A program made the translations under genes and the position numbers. This document shows positions 29,689-39,136 of a stretch of DNA of 64,000 nucleotides, in pieces; the first letter of the stretch is position 1, and each line of letters starts with the position of its first letter. Source of the stretch: Diaphorobacter limosus (GTDB taxonomy: Bacteria > Pseudomonadota > Gammaproteobacteria > Burkholderiales > Burkholderiaceae_C); assembly GCF_033100095.1 (NCBI RefSeq), contig NZ_CP136921.1, positions 156,501 to 220,500 of the forward strand, in the 5' to 3' direction. The notes under the pieces are model-generated. The model made no database searches. It saw only the letters and a program-made list of their open reading frames with translations, and was not told where the DNA came from.

Positions 29689-30879
29689 TCAAACCGCCTG
29701 CGAGGCGTGCAGGTTTTCGATATCGGCCGCGCCGTAGCCCAGCTCGGCCAGGATCGCATCGGTGTGCTGGCCCAGCGCGGGCACCGGGTCCATGCGCGGG
29801 CCAGTGTCCCAACTGCCGGGCGGCAGCATAGCGGGCAGCGGGCCTTGCGGCGAGCCGACCTCGGTCCAGCGGCCGCGGGCCTGCAACTGCGGGTGCGCCC
29901 ACACCTCGGCCATGGTGTTGACCTGGGCGTTGGCAATCTGCGCCTGCTCTAACCGCTGGACCACTTGCGTCGCCGTGAGCGAGGCGAACGCGTCCACGAT
30001 GATCCGGCGCAGCGCCACGCGCTCGGCCACGCGCTTGAAGTTGGCGGTGAAGCGCGGGTCGGTGGCCAGCGCGGGCTGCTGCAGAACGTTCTCGCAGAAG
30101 CTCACCCATTCACGCTCGTTCTGCAGGCCCAGCATCACGGTGGCGCCGTCGCCGGCCGGGAACGGACCGTAGGGGTAGATGGTGGCATGGCTGGCGCCCG
30201 TGCGCGGCGGCGGCGCGGCGCCCTCGAAGGCGTAGTACAGCGGATAGCTGGTCCACTCGGCCAGCGATTCGAGCATGGAGATATCGATGCGCTGGCCCTG
30301 GCCGGTCTGGCTGCGCTGCATCAGCGCGGCCAGGATGTTGGTGTACGCGTACATGCCGGCGGCGATGTCGGCAATCGAGGGGCCGGCCTTGCAAGGCTCC
30401 TCCGCCGTGCCGGTGACCGAGACGAAACCGGCTTCGCTCTGGATCAGCAGGTCGTAGGCCTTCTTGTCGCGGTAGGGGCCGGGGCTGACGGGGTCGTCGC
30501 CGTAGCCCGAGATGTCGCACACGATCAGTCCGGGCTTGCGCCGGGACAGCGCGTCGTAGCCCACGCCCAGCCGTGCGGCGGCGCCGGGCGCGAGGTTCTG
30601 CACCACGACGTCGGCCTTCTCCAGCACCAGGCGCTCCAGCACCTTGGCGGCCTCGGGGTGCTTGACGTCCAGCGTCAGGCTTTCCTTGGAGCGGTTGGTC
30701 CAGACGAAGTGCGAGGCCAGGCCGCGCACGCGCTGGTCGTAGCCGCGCGCAAAGTCGCCGCCGTCCGGGCGCTCGATCTTGATGACGCGCGCGCCCAGGT
30801 CGGCGAGCTGGCGGGTGGCGAACGGCGCCGCGATGGCGTGTTCGAGCGTGACGACGGTGATGCCCTTGAGCGGTTGCAT
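29689..30879 (-). CDS. ict: CaiB/BaiF-family CoA transferase, probable itaconate (or mesaconate) CoA transferase
   Basis: A family III CoA transferase of 396 residues. It shows the N-terminal fold motif LKGITVVTLEHAIAAPFATR, KIERPDGGDFAR, VVVQNLAPGAAARLG, the family-III catalytic aspartate region in GPSIADIAAGM (near residue 170) and ALGQHTDAILAELG at the C-terminus. It lies 12 bp after the MaoC gene and 10 bp before the CitE gene. Context suggests it activates itaconate (or mesaconate or citramalate) with succinyl-CoA or acetyl-CoA. The exact acid is not proven. Confidence 0.8.
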   Translation of the reverse strand: MQPLKGITVVTLEHAIAAPFATRQLADLGARVIKIERPDGGDFARGYDQRVRGLASHFVWTNRSKESLTLDVKHPEAAKVLERLVLEKADVVVQNLAPGAAARLGVGYDALSRRKPGLIVCDISGYGDDPVSPGPYRDKKAYDLLIQSEAGFVSVTGTAEEPCKAGPSIADIAAGMYAYTNILAALMQRSQTGQGQRIDISMLESLAEWTSYPLYYAFEGAAPPPRTGASHATIYPYGPFPAGDGATVMLGLQNEREWVSFCENVLQQPALATDPRFTANFKRVAERVALRRIIVDAFASLTATQVVQRLEQAQIANAQVNTMAEVWAHPQLQARGRWTEVGSPQGPLPAMLPPGSWDTGPRMDPVPALGQHTDAILAELGYGAADIENLHASQAV

Positions 30880-30891
30880 GATGGCGGTCTT

Positions 30892-31761
30892 TCAGCGCAG
30901 CGTGGCCGTAGCGTCCATCGTCAGCCAGCCTTCGTGGTCGCTGGCCCACAGGCGCACGGTCTTGCCGTCGGCCTGCAGCTCGCCGTTCACGTGGAAGGGG
31001 TGCAGGTCGAAGGTCGGCCGCACGGCCTTGAAGCGGAAGCTCGCCACGTCGGCACCGGGCAACTGGCGGCGCAGCAGGTCCATCAGCAGGGTGGCGATCA
31101 GCGGGCCGTGCACGATGAGGCCGGGGTAGCCCTCGACCTGGGTGACGTACTGGCGGTCGTAGTGGATGCGGTGGCCATTGAAGGTCAGCGCCGAGTAGCG
31201 GAACAGCAACACATCGTCGGGCACGATCTCGCGGCGCCATGCGCCCTGCGCGGCGGCCTGCGGCGGTGGGGCCACGTCGTTCGGGCCTTGGGCTTCGCGG
31301 TAGACGATGTCGTGGAACTCGACCAGCGCCGGGTCGGTGGCGCCGTTGCAGCGCAGCTCGTGGCGCACCTTCACGAACACCAGCTTGCCGGTGCGGCCTT
31401 CCTTGGTGCTCACGTCGTCAATGGTGGAGGTGCGGGCCACGGTGTCGCCAACACGGATCGGCGTGTGGAACGTGAACTGGCTGCCGGCCCACATGCGCCG
31501 CGGCAGCGGCACCGGGGGCATGAAGCCGCCACGCCTGGCGTGGCCGTCGGCGCCGATGTCCGACTGGCGGTGCTTGGGCAGGAAGTACAGCCAGTGCCAC
31601 AGCGGCGGCAGGGTGGTGCCGGCGGGGGCCTCGGCGGCGGGGTAGTCCAGCGTGGCCGTGAGGGCGACGAAGGGGGCGGTGGTGATGGTGTCCTGGAAGG
31701 TCTCGCTGCGTCCGATCCAGGCATCTAGCGTGTCAGTGGCGATGTTCACTTGGGTCTCCAA
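30892..31761 (-). CDS. ich: MaoC/FAS1-like hydratase, probable itaconyl-CoA (or mesaconyl-CoA) hydratase
   Basis: A 289-residue double-hotdog hydratase, first gene of the four-gene operon. The N-terminal half carries PLWHWLYFLPKHRQSDIG and GDTVARTSTI; the C-terminal half carries the catalytic block FNGHRIHYDRQY followed by YPGLIVHGPLIATLLMDLL, typical of HTD2/mesaconyl-C4-CoA hydratases. Itaconyl-CoA hydratase of Pseudomonas and Yersinia belongs to the MaoC group. It should make (S)-citramalyl-CoA for the CitE-type lyase. An integrase scrap lies directly upstream. Confidence 0.82.
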   Translation of the reverse strand: METQVNIATDTLDAWIGRSETFQDTITTAPFVALTATLDYPAAEAPAGTTLPPLWHWLYFLPKHRQSDIGADGHARRGGFMPPVPLPRRMWAGSQFTFHTPIRVGDTVARTSTIDDVSTKEGRTGKLVFVKVRHELRCNGATDPALVEFHDIVYREAQGPNDVAPPPQAAAQGAWRREIVPDDVLLFRYSALTFNGHRIHYDRQYVTQVEGYPGLIVHGPLIATLLMDLLRRQLPGADVASFRFKAVRPTFDLHPFHVNGELQADGKTVRLWASDHEGWLTMDATATLR

Positions 31762-31817
31762 GGGTGGGCTGCGTGGTGCAGCGCAGCCAAGGAGTCTCGA
31801 TCAGGGAGTGCCTGAAG

Positions 31818-32216
31818 TTAAGTGCAACATTTGGATGGATTGATGCAATAGATGAAATAATCGACGAGGTCAATCGTTTCGACGTCGGGCCGTGGGTAGT
31901 ATTCGCCGGGCCGCGCCGATGAGACTACGACGCCCAGGCTCGATGGTGTCTTGTAGTTCTTGGCCTGGACGGCGAAGAAGCGGCGATGCTCGACGAACTC
32001 GGTAACGAGGCCCTCGTCAACATTGGCCAGCCGCTTGTCGATATCCTTCATCCACATCGAAAGGTGCGCCACCGCTGCTTCGCAGTTGCGCAGGTAGCCA
32101 GCGGCGTTGCCATGCTCCGTGGGGTACTCGCGGTACGCCGGTATATGTCGCTCCAACTGAGCGCGGCTGCGGGAGCGGCCTGAAGGATTGGGGCGAGGAG
32201 GAAGATTGATGTGCAT
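31818..32216 (-). pseudogene. Truncated integrase (tyrosine recombinase N-terminal remnant)
   Basis: The frame starts MHINLPPRPNPSGRSRSRAQ and has the integrase SAM-like N-terminal flavour: LERHIPAYREYPTEHGNAAG, YLRNCEAAVAHLSMWMK, LANVDEGLVTEFVEH. After about residue 90 the text turns unrelated (KNYKTPSSLGVVVSSARPG), so the catalytic Arg/His/Tyr domain is missing. It sits at the right edge of the island, just upstream of the MaoC gene, and is probably debris from the element that brought in the island. Confidence 0.5.
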
Positions 32217-32577
32217 GGCAATCTCCAGGTTGTGGAGCCGCCAGTGCACCTGGGGGCAAGGACTATGTATAGATGCTCACGGCATCGGGTCTGCGGGAGC
32301 AGCGTCTTGCCTCATCAGCGACCGCCCGGCATTGGGCGACTACGCATAGTTGAGCCCTATGCAGAGGGGTCAAAACCTGTCCTATAGCCCTGCGCATCCA
32401 CCCCCCTCCTTTGCCAACTTATCCAGCGCGCTTCGGCGCACCGAAGCTGTAGCCTGTTTCGCTCATTTACTGATAGTTTCAAGCGCTTGCTATATAGGAC
32501 TAAAAGCCATTTTTTCTAAAAATGGCGTTTGCGCGGATTGGATGCTCCATACCGCGCATCCCCAACCACCATCACAG
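32217..32577. other. Intergenic stretch at the right edge of the island
   Basis: No gene is seen. It holds a dispersed GCGCTTGCTATATAG repeat near 32480-32496 and a hairpin that may end ppsR transcription (32501-32526). Composition is more AT-rich in the last 130 bases than on either side. Confidence 0.6.
32501..32526 (-). terminator. Possible terminator downstream of ppsR
   Basis: On the minus strand a 9-bp stem (GCCATTTTT / AAAAATGGC, 3-base loop) is followed by TTTTAG, about 50 bp after the ppsR stop. The stem is AT-rich and overlaps the dispersed repeat, so this is tentative. Confidence 0.5.
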
Positions 32578-33408
32578 TCAATATACCAACCGCTCCGGCC
32601 TCACCTCCTGCAGGATGGTGGTCGCAATTTCCTCGATGCTCTTGGTGGTGGTGGACAGCCAGCGAATGCCCGAGCGGCGCATCATGGCCTCGGCCTCGCT
32701 GACCTCGTAGCGGCAGTTCGCGAGGTCGGCGTAGCGCGAGTTGGGGCGGCGCTCGTTGCGGATCTCGGACAGGCGCTCGGGCTGTATCGTCAGGCCGAAG
32801 ATCTTGCTGCGAAACGGCACCAGCGCCGGGGGCAGCTGGCGGCGCTCGAAGTCTTCGGGGATCAGCGGGTAGTTGGCCGTCTTCAGACCGCATTGCATGG
32901 CCAGGTACAGGCTGGTGGGGGTCTTGCCGCTGCGCGACACGCCTATCAGGATCACGTCGGCGCCGGCCAGGTCGCGGTTGCTCTGGCCGTCGTCGTGCGC
33001 CAGGCTGAAGTTGATGGCCTCGATGCGGTCGGTGTACTCCTTGGACAGGGCCACGTCGGCAAAGCGCCCGACGCGGTGCAGGCTCTTGATGCCCAGCTCC
33101 TGCTCCAGCGGGCGCACGAAGGTGCCGAACATGTCCATCAGCATGCCCTTGCAGCCGTCCTGTATCACCTTGAGCACATCCATGTTCACCAGCGTGGTGA
33201 AGACGATGGGCTTCCTGCCCTCCAGCTCGGCCGTGTGGTTGATCTGGCGCACGGCCTGGTGTGCCTTGTCCACGGTGTCTATGAAGGGCAGGCGCACATG
33301 GCGCGGTTTCATGTCGAACTGGGCCAGGATGGCGTTGCCGAAGGTCTCGGCGGTGATGCCGGTGCCGTCGGAGATATAGAACGCGGTGCGCGTATGCGTG
33401 GGCAGCAT
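32578..33408 (-). CDS. ppsR: PEP synthetase regulatory protein (DUF299 kinase/pyrophosphorylase)
   Basis: A bifunctional ADP-dependent kinase and Pi-dependent pyrophosphorylase that inactivates and reactivates PEP synthetase. The 276 residues include [26 protein letters not shown], the P-loop-like [15 protein letters not shown] and the family-typical NYPLIPEDF. The ATG at 33406-33408 gives the normal length. It is divergent from ppsA across ~217 bp, the classic arrangement for enzyme and regulator. Confidence 0.95.
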   Translation of the reverse strand: MLPTHTRTAFYISDGTGITAETFGNAILAQFDMKPRHVRLPFIDTVDKAHQAVRQINHTAELEGRKPIVFTTLVNMDVLKVIQDGCKGMLMDMFGTFVRPLEQELGIKSLHRVGRFADVALSKEYTDRIEAINFSLAHDDGQSNRDLAGADVILIGVSRSGKTPTSLYLAMQCGLKTANYPLIPEDFERRQLPPALVPFRSKIFGLTIQPERLSEIRNERRPNSRYADLANCRYEVSEAEAMMRRSGIRWLSTTTKSIEEIATTILQEVRPERLVY

Positions 33409-33625
33409 GGAATCGGATCGGTGGGGGTGGATCAAGGGGCAACGCAGGGTGCACGGGGATATGGCCGGCCCCCTACAATGGCGCCCATTATTCCCAATTT
33501 CACCCCATGCACCGCGCCGGCCCACAACCACAACAGCAAAGTCGTGGCCGCTGCATGGGCGCTCGCCTGCCGTATTTCATGACTGGCGCAGGCGCAGACC
33601 CGGTTTCAACTTCTGGAGCTTTCCC

Positions 33626-36016
33626 ATGTCTGCACGTTTTGAGGCGACCGCCCTGGTCGTACCGTTTGAAAACCTGAGAATGAGCGACGTCGAGGCCGTC
33701 GGCGGCAAGAACGCCAGCCTCGGCGAGATGATCTCGCAGCTGCCCCAAGGGGTGCGCGTGCCCACCGGCTTTGCCACCACGGCGCACGCCTTCCGCGAAT
33801 TTCTAAAGCACGAGGGCCTGGCCGAGCGCATCAGCGCCCGCCTGGCCACGCTGGACGTGGACGATGTGCGCGCGCTGGCCGCCGCCGGTGCCGAGATTCG
33901 CGGCTGGCTGGAAAACCAACCCTTTCCGGCGGATCTGGAAAAGGCCGTGCGCGCGGCCTTTGCCGAGCTGTCGGCGGGCAATGCACAGGCCAGCTTTGCC
34001 GTGCGCAGCTCGGCCACGGCCGAGGATCTGCCCGATGCCTCGTTCGCCGGGCAGCAGGAGACTTTTCTGAACGTCGTCGGCATCGAGGACGTGCTGCACA
34101 AGATGAAGGAGGTGTTTGCCAGCCTCTACAACGACCGCGCCATCAGCTACCGCGTGCACAAGGGCTTTGCGCACGACGTGGTGGCGCTGTCGGCAGGTGT
34201 GCAGCGCATGGTGCGCTCGGATCTGGGCGCCGCCGGCGTGATGTTCACCATCGATACCGAGAGTGGTTTTGACCAGGTGGTGTTCATCACCAGCAGCTAC
34301 GGCCTGGGCGAGACCGTGGTGCAGGGGGCGGTAAACCCCGACGAGTTCTATGTGCACAAGCCCATGCTCCAGGCCGGCAAGCAGGCGGTGATTCGCCGCA
34401 ATCTGGGCAGCAAGCTGATCCAGATGGTGTTTGCTACTCCCGAAGAAAAGGCCGCCTCGGGCAAGCTGGTCAAGACCACCGATGTTGCCCCCGAGCTGCG
34501 CAACCGCTACAGCCTGAGCGATGCCGAGGTGCAGCAGCTGGCGCATTACGCCTTGGTCATCGAGCAGCATTACGGCCGCCCCATGGATATCGAGTGGGGC
34601 AGGGACGGCACCGACGGCCAGCTCTACATCCTGCAGGCGCGCCCCGAGACCGTGAAGAGCCAGGCCAAGGGCCAGGCCGAGCAGCGCTACAAGCTCAAGG
34701 GCCATGGCACCGTGCTGGCCGAGGGCCGCGCGATTGGCCAGAAGATCGGCACCGGCCGGGTGCGCCTGGTTCATGACATTGCCGAAATGGACAAGGTGCA
34801 GGCGGGCGACGTGCTGGTCACCGACATGACCGACCCGAACTGGGAGCCGGTGATGAAGAAGGCCTCGGCCATCGTCACCAACCGCGGCGGGCGCACCTGC
34901 CACGCCGCCATCATCGCGCGCGAACTCGGCATCCCCGCCGTGGTCGGCTGCGGTCACGCCACCGAGCTGCTGAAGGACGGTACGCTGGTGACGGTGAGCT
35001 GCGCCGAGGGCGACACCGGCCACATCTACGATGGCCTGCTGGAGACCGAGGTGACCGAGGTGCAGCGCGGCGAGATGCCGCAGATCAGCACCAAGATCAT
35101 GATGAATGTCGGCAATCCGCAGCTGGCCTTTGACTTCGCCCAGCTGCCGAATGAGGGTGTGGGCCTGGCGCGGCTGGAGTTCATCATCAACAACAACATC
35201 GGCGTGCACCCCAAGGCCATCCTGGACTACCCCGCCGTCGATGCCGACCTGAAGAAGGCCGTGGAGAGCGTGGCGCGCGGCCACGCCAGCCCGCGTGCCT
35301 TCTACGTGGACAAGGTGGCCGAGGGCGTGGCGACGATTGCGGCGGCCTTTTACCCCAAGCCGGTCATCGTACGCCTGTCGGACTTCAAGAGCAACGAGTA
35401 CCGCAAGCTGATCGGCGGCAGCCGCTACGAGCCCGAGGAAGAAAACCCCATGCTGGGCTTTCGCGGCGCGGCGCGCTACATCAGCAAGGACTTTGGCGAG
35501 GCCTTTGCGATGGAATGCGAAGCGCTCAAGCGCGTGCGCAACGACATGGGCCTGGCCAACGTGCAGATCATGGTGCCCTTCGTGCGCACGCTGGGCCAGG
35601 CCGAGCGCGTGACGGGGCTGCTGGCCGCGCATGGCCTCAAGCGCGGCGAGAACGAGCTCAAGCTGATCATGATGTGCGAGGTGCCGAGCAACGCCATCCT
35701 GGCCGAGCGCTTCCTTGAGTACTTCGACGGCTTCTCCATTGGCTCCAACGACCTGACTCAGCTCACGCTGGGGCTCGATCGCGACTCGGGCCTGGAGCTG
35801 CTGGCGCAGGATTTCGACGAGCGCGACCCGGCCGTCGAGGCGCTGATCCACAAGGTGATCCTGGCCTGCCGCGCGCAGGGCAAGTACATCGGCATCTGCG
35901 GTCAGGGGCCCAGCGATCACCCGGACTTTGCCCAGTGGCTGGCGCGCGAGGGCATTTCCTCGATCTCGCTGAACCCCGACAGCGTGATCGACACCTGGCA
36001 CAAGCTCGCCGGCTGA
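33626..36016 (+). CDS. ppsA: Phosphoenolpyruvate synthase
   Basis: Converts pyruvate and ATP to PEP, AMP and phosphate for gluconeogenesis. The 796 residues have an N-terminal ATP-grasp domain ([39 protein letters not shown]), the swivelling phosphohistidine domain with [21 protein letters not shown], and a C-terminal PEP/pyruvate barrel ([29 protein letters not shown]). The ATG at 33626 follows GGAG. Divergent ppsR controls its activity. The symporter genes follow closely (7-bp gap). Confidence 0.97.
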   Translation: MSARFEATALVVPFENLRMSDVEAVGGKNASLGEMISQLPQGVRVPTGFATTAHAFREFLKHEGLAERISARLATLDVDDVRALAAAGAEIRGWLENQPFPADLEKAVRAAFAELSAGNAQASFAVRSSATAEDLPDASFAGQQETFLNVVGIEDVLHKMKEVFASLYNDRAISYRVHKGFAHDVVALSAGVQRMVRSDLGAAGVMFTIDTESGFDQVVFITSSYGLGETVVQGAVNPDEFYVHKPMLQAGKQAVIRRNLGSKLIQMVFATPEEKAASGKLVKTTDVAPELRNRYSLSDAEVQQLAHYALVIEQHYGRPMDIEWGRDGTDGQLYILQARPETVKSQAKGQAEQRYKLKGHGTVLAEGRAIGQKIGTGRVRLVHDIAEMDKVQAGDVLVTDMTDPNWEPVMKKASAIVTNRGGRTCHAAIIARELGIPAVVGCGHATELLKDGTLVTVSCAEGDTGHIYDGLLETEVTEVQRGEMPQISTKIMMNVGNPQLAFDFAQLPNEGVGLARLEFIINNNIGVHPKAILDYPAVDADLKKAVESVARGHASPRAFYVDKVAEGVATIAAAFYPKPVIVRLSDFKSNEYRKLIGGSRYEPEEENPMLGFRGAARYISKDFGEAFAMECEALKRVRNDMGLANVQIMVPFVRTLGQAERVTGLLAAHGLKRGENELKLIMMCEVPSNAILAERFLEYFDGFSIGSNDLTQLTLGLDRDSGLELLAQDFDERDPAVEALIHKVILACRAQGKYIGICGQGPSDHPDFAQWLAREGISSISLNPDSVIDTWHKLAG

Positions 36017-36023
36017 ACGAGCC

Positions 36024-36353
36024 ATGCCGCAGCGCAGGACGTTCGCCGAAAGCCAGATCGAGGGCGACTACGAGGGCGCGCCCTTCGCCCCCGATCTGCA
36101 TGACGCGCGCCACCTGTGGCTCAAGGCCGTGCTGCTGCTGGTGTGGCTGCTGGTGTCCTTTGTCGCCTGCTACTTCGCGCGCGACCTGCCGGTCACGGTG
36201 GGCGGCTGGCAGCTGAGCTACTGGCTGGCGGCGCAAGGGGCGGTGCTGGTGTTCATCGTCATCGTTGGCGTGTACTGCGTGGCGATGGATCATTTCGAGC
36301 GGCAGGACATGGCAGCGCAAGGCCAGCCCGGCGCTGCCCAGGCCCATGACTGA
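36024..36353 (+). CDS. DUF4212 small subunit of a sodium:solute symporter
   Basis: A 109-residue membrane protein with two predicted helices (AVLLLVWLLVSFVACYFA and AAQGAVLVFIVIVGVYCVAM) separated by the family's short GGWQLSYWLAAQG turn. This is the small partner of VC_2705-type sodium:solute symporters. The last codons overlap the large-subunit start by 8 bp (36346-36353), so the two are co-translated. It starts 7 bp after ppsA. Confidence 0.88.
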   Translation: MPQRRTFAESQIEGDYEGAPFAPDLHDARHLWLKAVLLLVWLLVSFVACYFARDLPVTVGGWQLSYWLAAQGAVLVFIVIVGVYCVAMDHFERQDMAAQGQPGAAQAHD

Positions 36354-38430
36354 ACGCGGGGCAGGGCGCTCCTACATGGCGCGCCTGAACCGCATCATGG
36401 CGCTGTATGTCGTCGGCCTGCTGGGCTTCGTGGGCCTGATGGCCTGGGCCGAGCAGCAGGGCCTGTCGCGCCAGTGGATAGGCCCCATCTTCCTGTTCCT
36501 GACGGTGATGGCCTACGCCGGCATAGGTGTCTACGCGCGCACCACGGACGCCGACGAATACTACGTCGCCGGGCGGCGCATTCCGCCGTTCTACAACGGC
36601 ATGGCTGCGGCCGCTGACTGGATGAGTGCGGCCTCGTTCATCAGCCTGTCGGGGGCGCTGTACCTGCAGGGTTTTTCGGGCACACCGGATCAACCCGGCG
36701 GCCTGGCCTATCTGCTGGGCTGGACGGGCGGCTTCGTGCTCGTGGCGATGCTGGTGGCGCCGCACCTGCGGGCCATGAAGCTCTACACCATCCCGGATTT
36801 CTTCCAGGTGCGGTTTGGCGGGCGCTGGCCGCGCATCATCGCGGCGTTGTCGGCCGTGCTGTGCTCGTTCACCTATGTGGTGGCGCAGATCTACGGCGTG
36901 GGCCTGATTGCATCGCGCCTGACGGGCGTGCAGTTCGAGATCGGCATCATGCTGGGCCTGGGCGGCGTGCTGCTGTGTTCCTTTCTGGGCGGCATGCGGG
37001 CGATTACCTGGACGCAGGTGGCGCAGTACATGGTGATCCTGCTGGCGTTTTTGATACCCGTGTCCTGGCTGGCCTACAAGCAGCTGGGCAACCCGGTGGC
37101 ACCCATCGTTGCCGGCAAGCAACTGGGCAAGATCGCGCAGCTGGAAGACGGCCTGCTGGCTTCCGAGGTGGAGCGCCAGGTGGTGGCCGCCTACCTGCAG
37201 CGCGCGTGCGACTACGAGGCGCGCCTGACTGACGTGCCCGCGGCGCTGGCGCGTGAGCGCGAGGCCACGCGTGCACGCCTGCAGCGCCTGCGCGCGCAGA
37301 ACGCCGACGTGGGCCTGATCGTGGCCGCCAGCCGCGAGCTGGCCTCCATGCCGCGTGACGCGGCCAGCGCGCGCGAGCGCTGGACGCGCGAGATGCTGGC
37401 CAACTACGAGCGCGCGCGCGAGCTCGGCGGTCTGCCGCGCCACAGCCAGGCCTTTGCCGGCGACCCCGACGGCACGCCGACCGAGCGCCAAGCCTTCGAT
37501 CATTCGCGGCGCAACTTCCTGGCGCTGATGTTCTGCCTGATGGTGGGCACGGCCGGCCTGCCACATTTGCTCACGCGCTACTACACCGTGCCGTCGGTGG
37601 GGGCGGCGCGCACCTCGGTGGCCTGGTCGCTGTTCTTCGTGGCACTGCTGTACCTGAGCGCGCCCGCCCTGGCGGTGCTGGTGAAGTACGAGGTCATGAA
37701 CAACCTGGTGGGCAGCAGCTTCGACCAGCTGCCCAACTGGATGGCGCAATGGGCGCGGGTGGATGCCTCGCTGTTGTCGGTGGAGGACATGAATGGCGAC
37801 GGCATCGTGCAGTTTGGCGAGATCCGCTTTGGCGCCGACCTGATCATGCTGGCAACGCCCGAGATCGCCGGCCTGCCTTACGTCATTTCGGGCCTGGTGG
37901 CCGCGGGTGGCCTGGCGGCGGCGCTGTCCACCGCCGATGGCCTGCTGCTGACCATCAGCAATGCCTTGGTGCGTGACCTGTACTTTCAGCAAAGCGGGCG
38001 CAAGGCATCGCCCGAGCAGCGCGTGATTCTGACCAAGTTCACGTTGCTCTCGGTGGCCCTGTCGGCGGCCTTCGTGGCGGCGCTGAAACCCTCCGAGATC
38101 CTGCCCATGGTCTCGGCCTCGTTCTCGATTGCCGCATCGGCCTTTGTGCCGGCCATGGTGCTGGGCATCTTCTGGCGCGGCACCACGCGCCGAGGCGCGG
38201 TGGCGGGCATGCTGGCGGGCCTGTCGGTCACCATGTACTACCTGCTGTCCCAGGTGGACGGGGTGCGCGAGGTCGTTCCCGACATGCTGCTTGCCGATGG
38301 GCTGTGGTTCGGCATCAGCCCCATCTCCTCTGGCGTGTTTGGCGTGCCCACAGGCCTGCTCGTGACCTGGCTGGTGAGCCTGGTTACGCGGCCAGGCAGG
38401 GTGGCCGTGGTGATTCCGGACGGGCTATGA
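36346..38430 (+). CDS. Sodium:solute symporter large subunit (VC_2705-like, acetate-permease relative)
   Basis: A 694-residue SSS-family transporter. The family motifs DADEYYVAGRRIPPFYNGMA, AADWMSAASFISLSGALYL and GLAAALSTADGLLLTISNAL are present, with about 13 membrane helices. Between helices near residues 260-380 there is a long charged, coiled-coil-like insertion (Arg/Glu-rich). Residues 481-492 (DMNGDGIVQFGE) match a calcium-binding EF-hand loop. It pairs with the DUF4212 protein. Adjacency to ppsA suggests import of acetate, pyruvate or lactate for gluconeogenesis (inference). Confidence 0.9.
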   Translation: MTERGAGRSYMARLNRIMALYVVGLLGFVGLMAWAEQQGLSRQWIGPIFLFLTVMAYAGIGVYARTTDADEYYVAGRRIPPFYNGMAAAADWMSAASFISLSGALYLQGFSGTPDQPGGLAYLLGWTGGFVLVAMLVAPHLRAMKLYTIPDFFQVRFGGRWPRIIAALSAVLCSFTYVVAQIYGVGLIASRLTGVQFEIGIMLGLGGVLLCSFLGGMRAITWTQVAQYMVILLAFLIPVSWLAYKQLGNPVAPIVAGKQLGKIAQLEDGLLASEVERQVVAAYLQRACDYEARLTDVPAALAREREATRARLQRLRAQNADVGLIVAASRELASMPRDAASARERWTREMLANYERARELGGLPRHSQAFAGDPDGTPTERQAFDHSRRNFLALMFCLMVGTAGLPHLLTRYYTVPSVGAARTSVAWSLFFVALLYLSAPALAVLVKYEVMNNLVGSSFDQLPNWMAQWARVDASLLSVEDMNGDGIVQFGEIRFGADLIMLATPEIAGLPYVISGLVAAGGLAAALSTADGLLLTISNALVRDLYFQQSGRKASPEQRVILTKFTLLSVALSAAFVAALKPSEILPMVSASFSIAASAFVPAMVLGIFWRGTTRRGAVAGMLAGLSVTMYYLLSQVDGVREVVPDMLLADGLWFGISPISSGVFGVPTGLLVTWLVSLVTRPGRVAVVIPDGL

Positions 38431-38546
38431 CTTGGGCCGGTGCAATCGGCGCGACGCCGCCAGGTTCACAATTGAAAACAAACGTGGCAAACTGAAACCT
38501 TTGCGGCGCTACTGCGCCTGGATGCAATGCACAGCAAGGGACAGGC

Positions 38547-39029
38547 ATGATTTTGCTCAAGACTGCGGCCGGACAGCAGGCGTTCAAGGAGCGCCATGGC
38601 GCTCTTTCGCTGCGCCAGCGTTCGGCCTTTCTCTTGTTTGATGGCCAGCGAAGCTTGGCGCAGGTGCTGGAGGCCACCGCAGCCCTGGGCATATCCTGGG
38701 ACGATGTGCGCAACATGGTCGATGCCGGGCTGCTGGAGCTGGCCGAAGCGGGGCCAGCCGCCAGGAACCCCGGCAGCGCCAAGCCGCCAGTACCGCCCGT
38801 GGCGATGTCGGGCGGCGTAGGCAGCGAGCGCTCGACGAGCGAGCGTTACCAGGCCGGCTACCTGATCGCCACCGAACTCACCGCAGCCCTGGGGCTGCGC
38901 GGCTTTCGCCTGCATCTGGCCGTGGAGGGTGCGACCGGCTTCGAGTCGCTGGCGGCCCTGGCGCCCAGGATCCGCGAGGCCGTGGGCGCGGACAAATGCG
39001 CGCGCCTGGAGCATGCATTGTTTGGCTGA
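38547..39029 (+). CDS. Hypothetical protein, 160 residues
   Basis: I do not recognise a named family. The N-terminal ~70 residues (GALSLRQRSAFLLFDGQRSL, LGISWDDVRNMVDAGLLE) look like a small winged-helix or MarR-like module. A Pro/Ala-rich linker follows, then a helical C-terminus (YQAGYLIATELTAALGLRGF). It has no signal peptide or membrane helix, so it is probably cytosolic. Good codon usage and high GC match its neighbours, so it is likely a real gene, transcribed alone towards the efp terminator. Confidence 0.7.
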   Translation: MILLKTAAGQQAFKERHGALSLRQRSAFLLFDGQRSLAQVLEATAALGISWDDVRNMVDAGLLELAEAGPAARNPGSAKPPVPPVAMSGGVGSERSTSERYQAGYLIATELTAALGLRGFRLHLAVEGATGFESLAALAPRIREAVGADKCARLEHALFG

Positions 39030-39089
39030 CAGTCTTACGACCGATGCGCAGGCGGCATCTATTGCCCGTACTGCGCCGGCCCCGTGCAT

Positions 39090-39121
39090 AAAAAAAGGAA
39101 CGTCGCGACGTTCCTTTTTTG
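39090..39121. terminator. Bidirectional terminator between the hypothetical gene and efp
   Basis: A perfect palindrome GGAACGTCGCGACGTTCC (39097-39114) is flanked by A-runs on one side and T-runs on the other, so it can end transcription from both directions. Confidence 0.92.
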
Positions 39122-39136
39122 CGGTGAGCAGGCGGC

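Noticed and set aside
33803..36025. A 740-codon minus-strand frame opposite ppsA
   Set aside because: The ppsA reading is certain, and the antisense protein has artefact composition (His/Gln/Leu/Ala-rich) with no motif.
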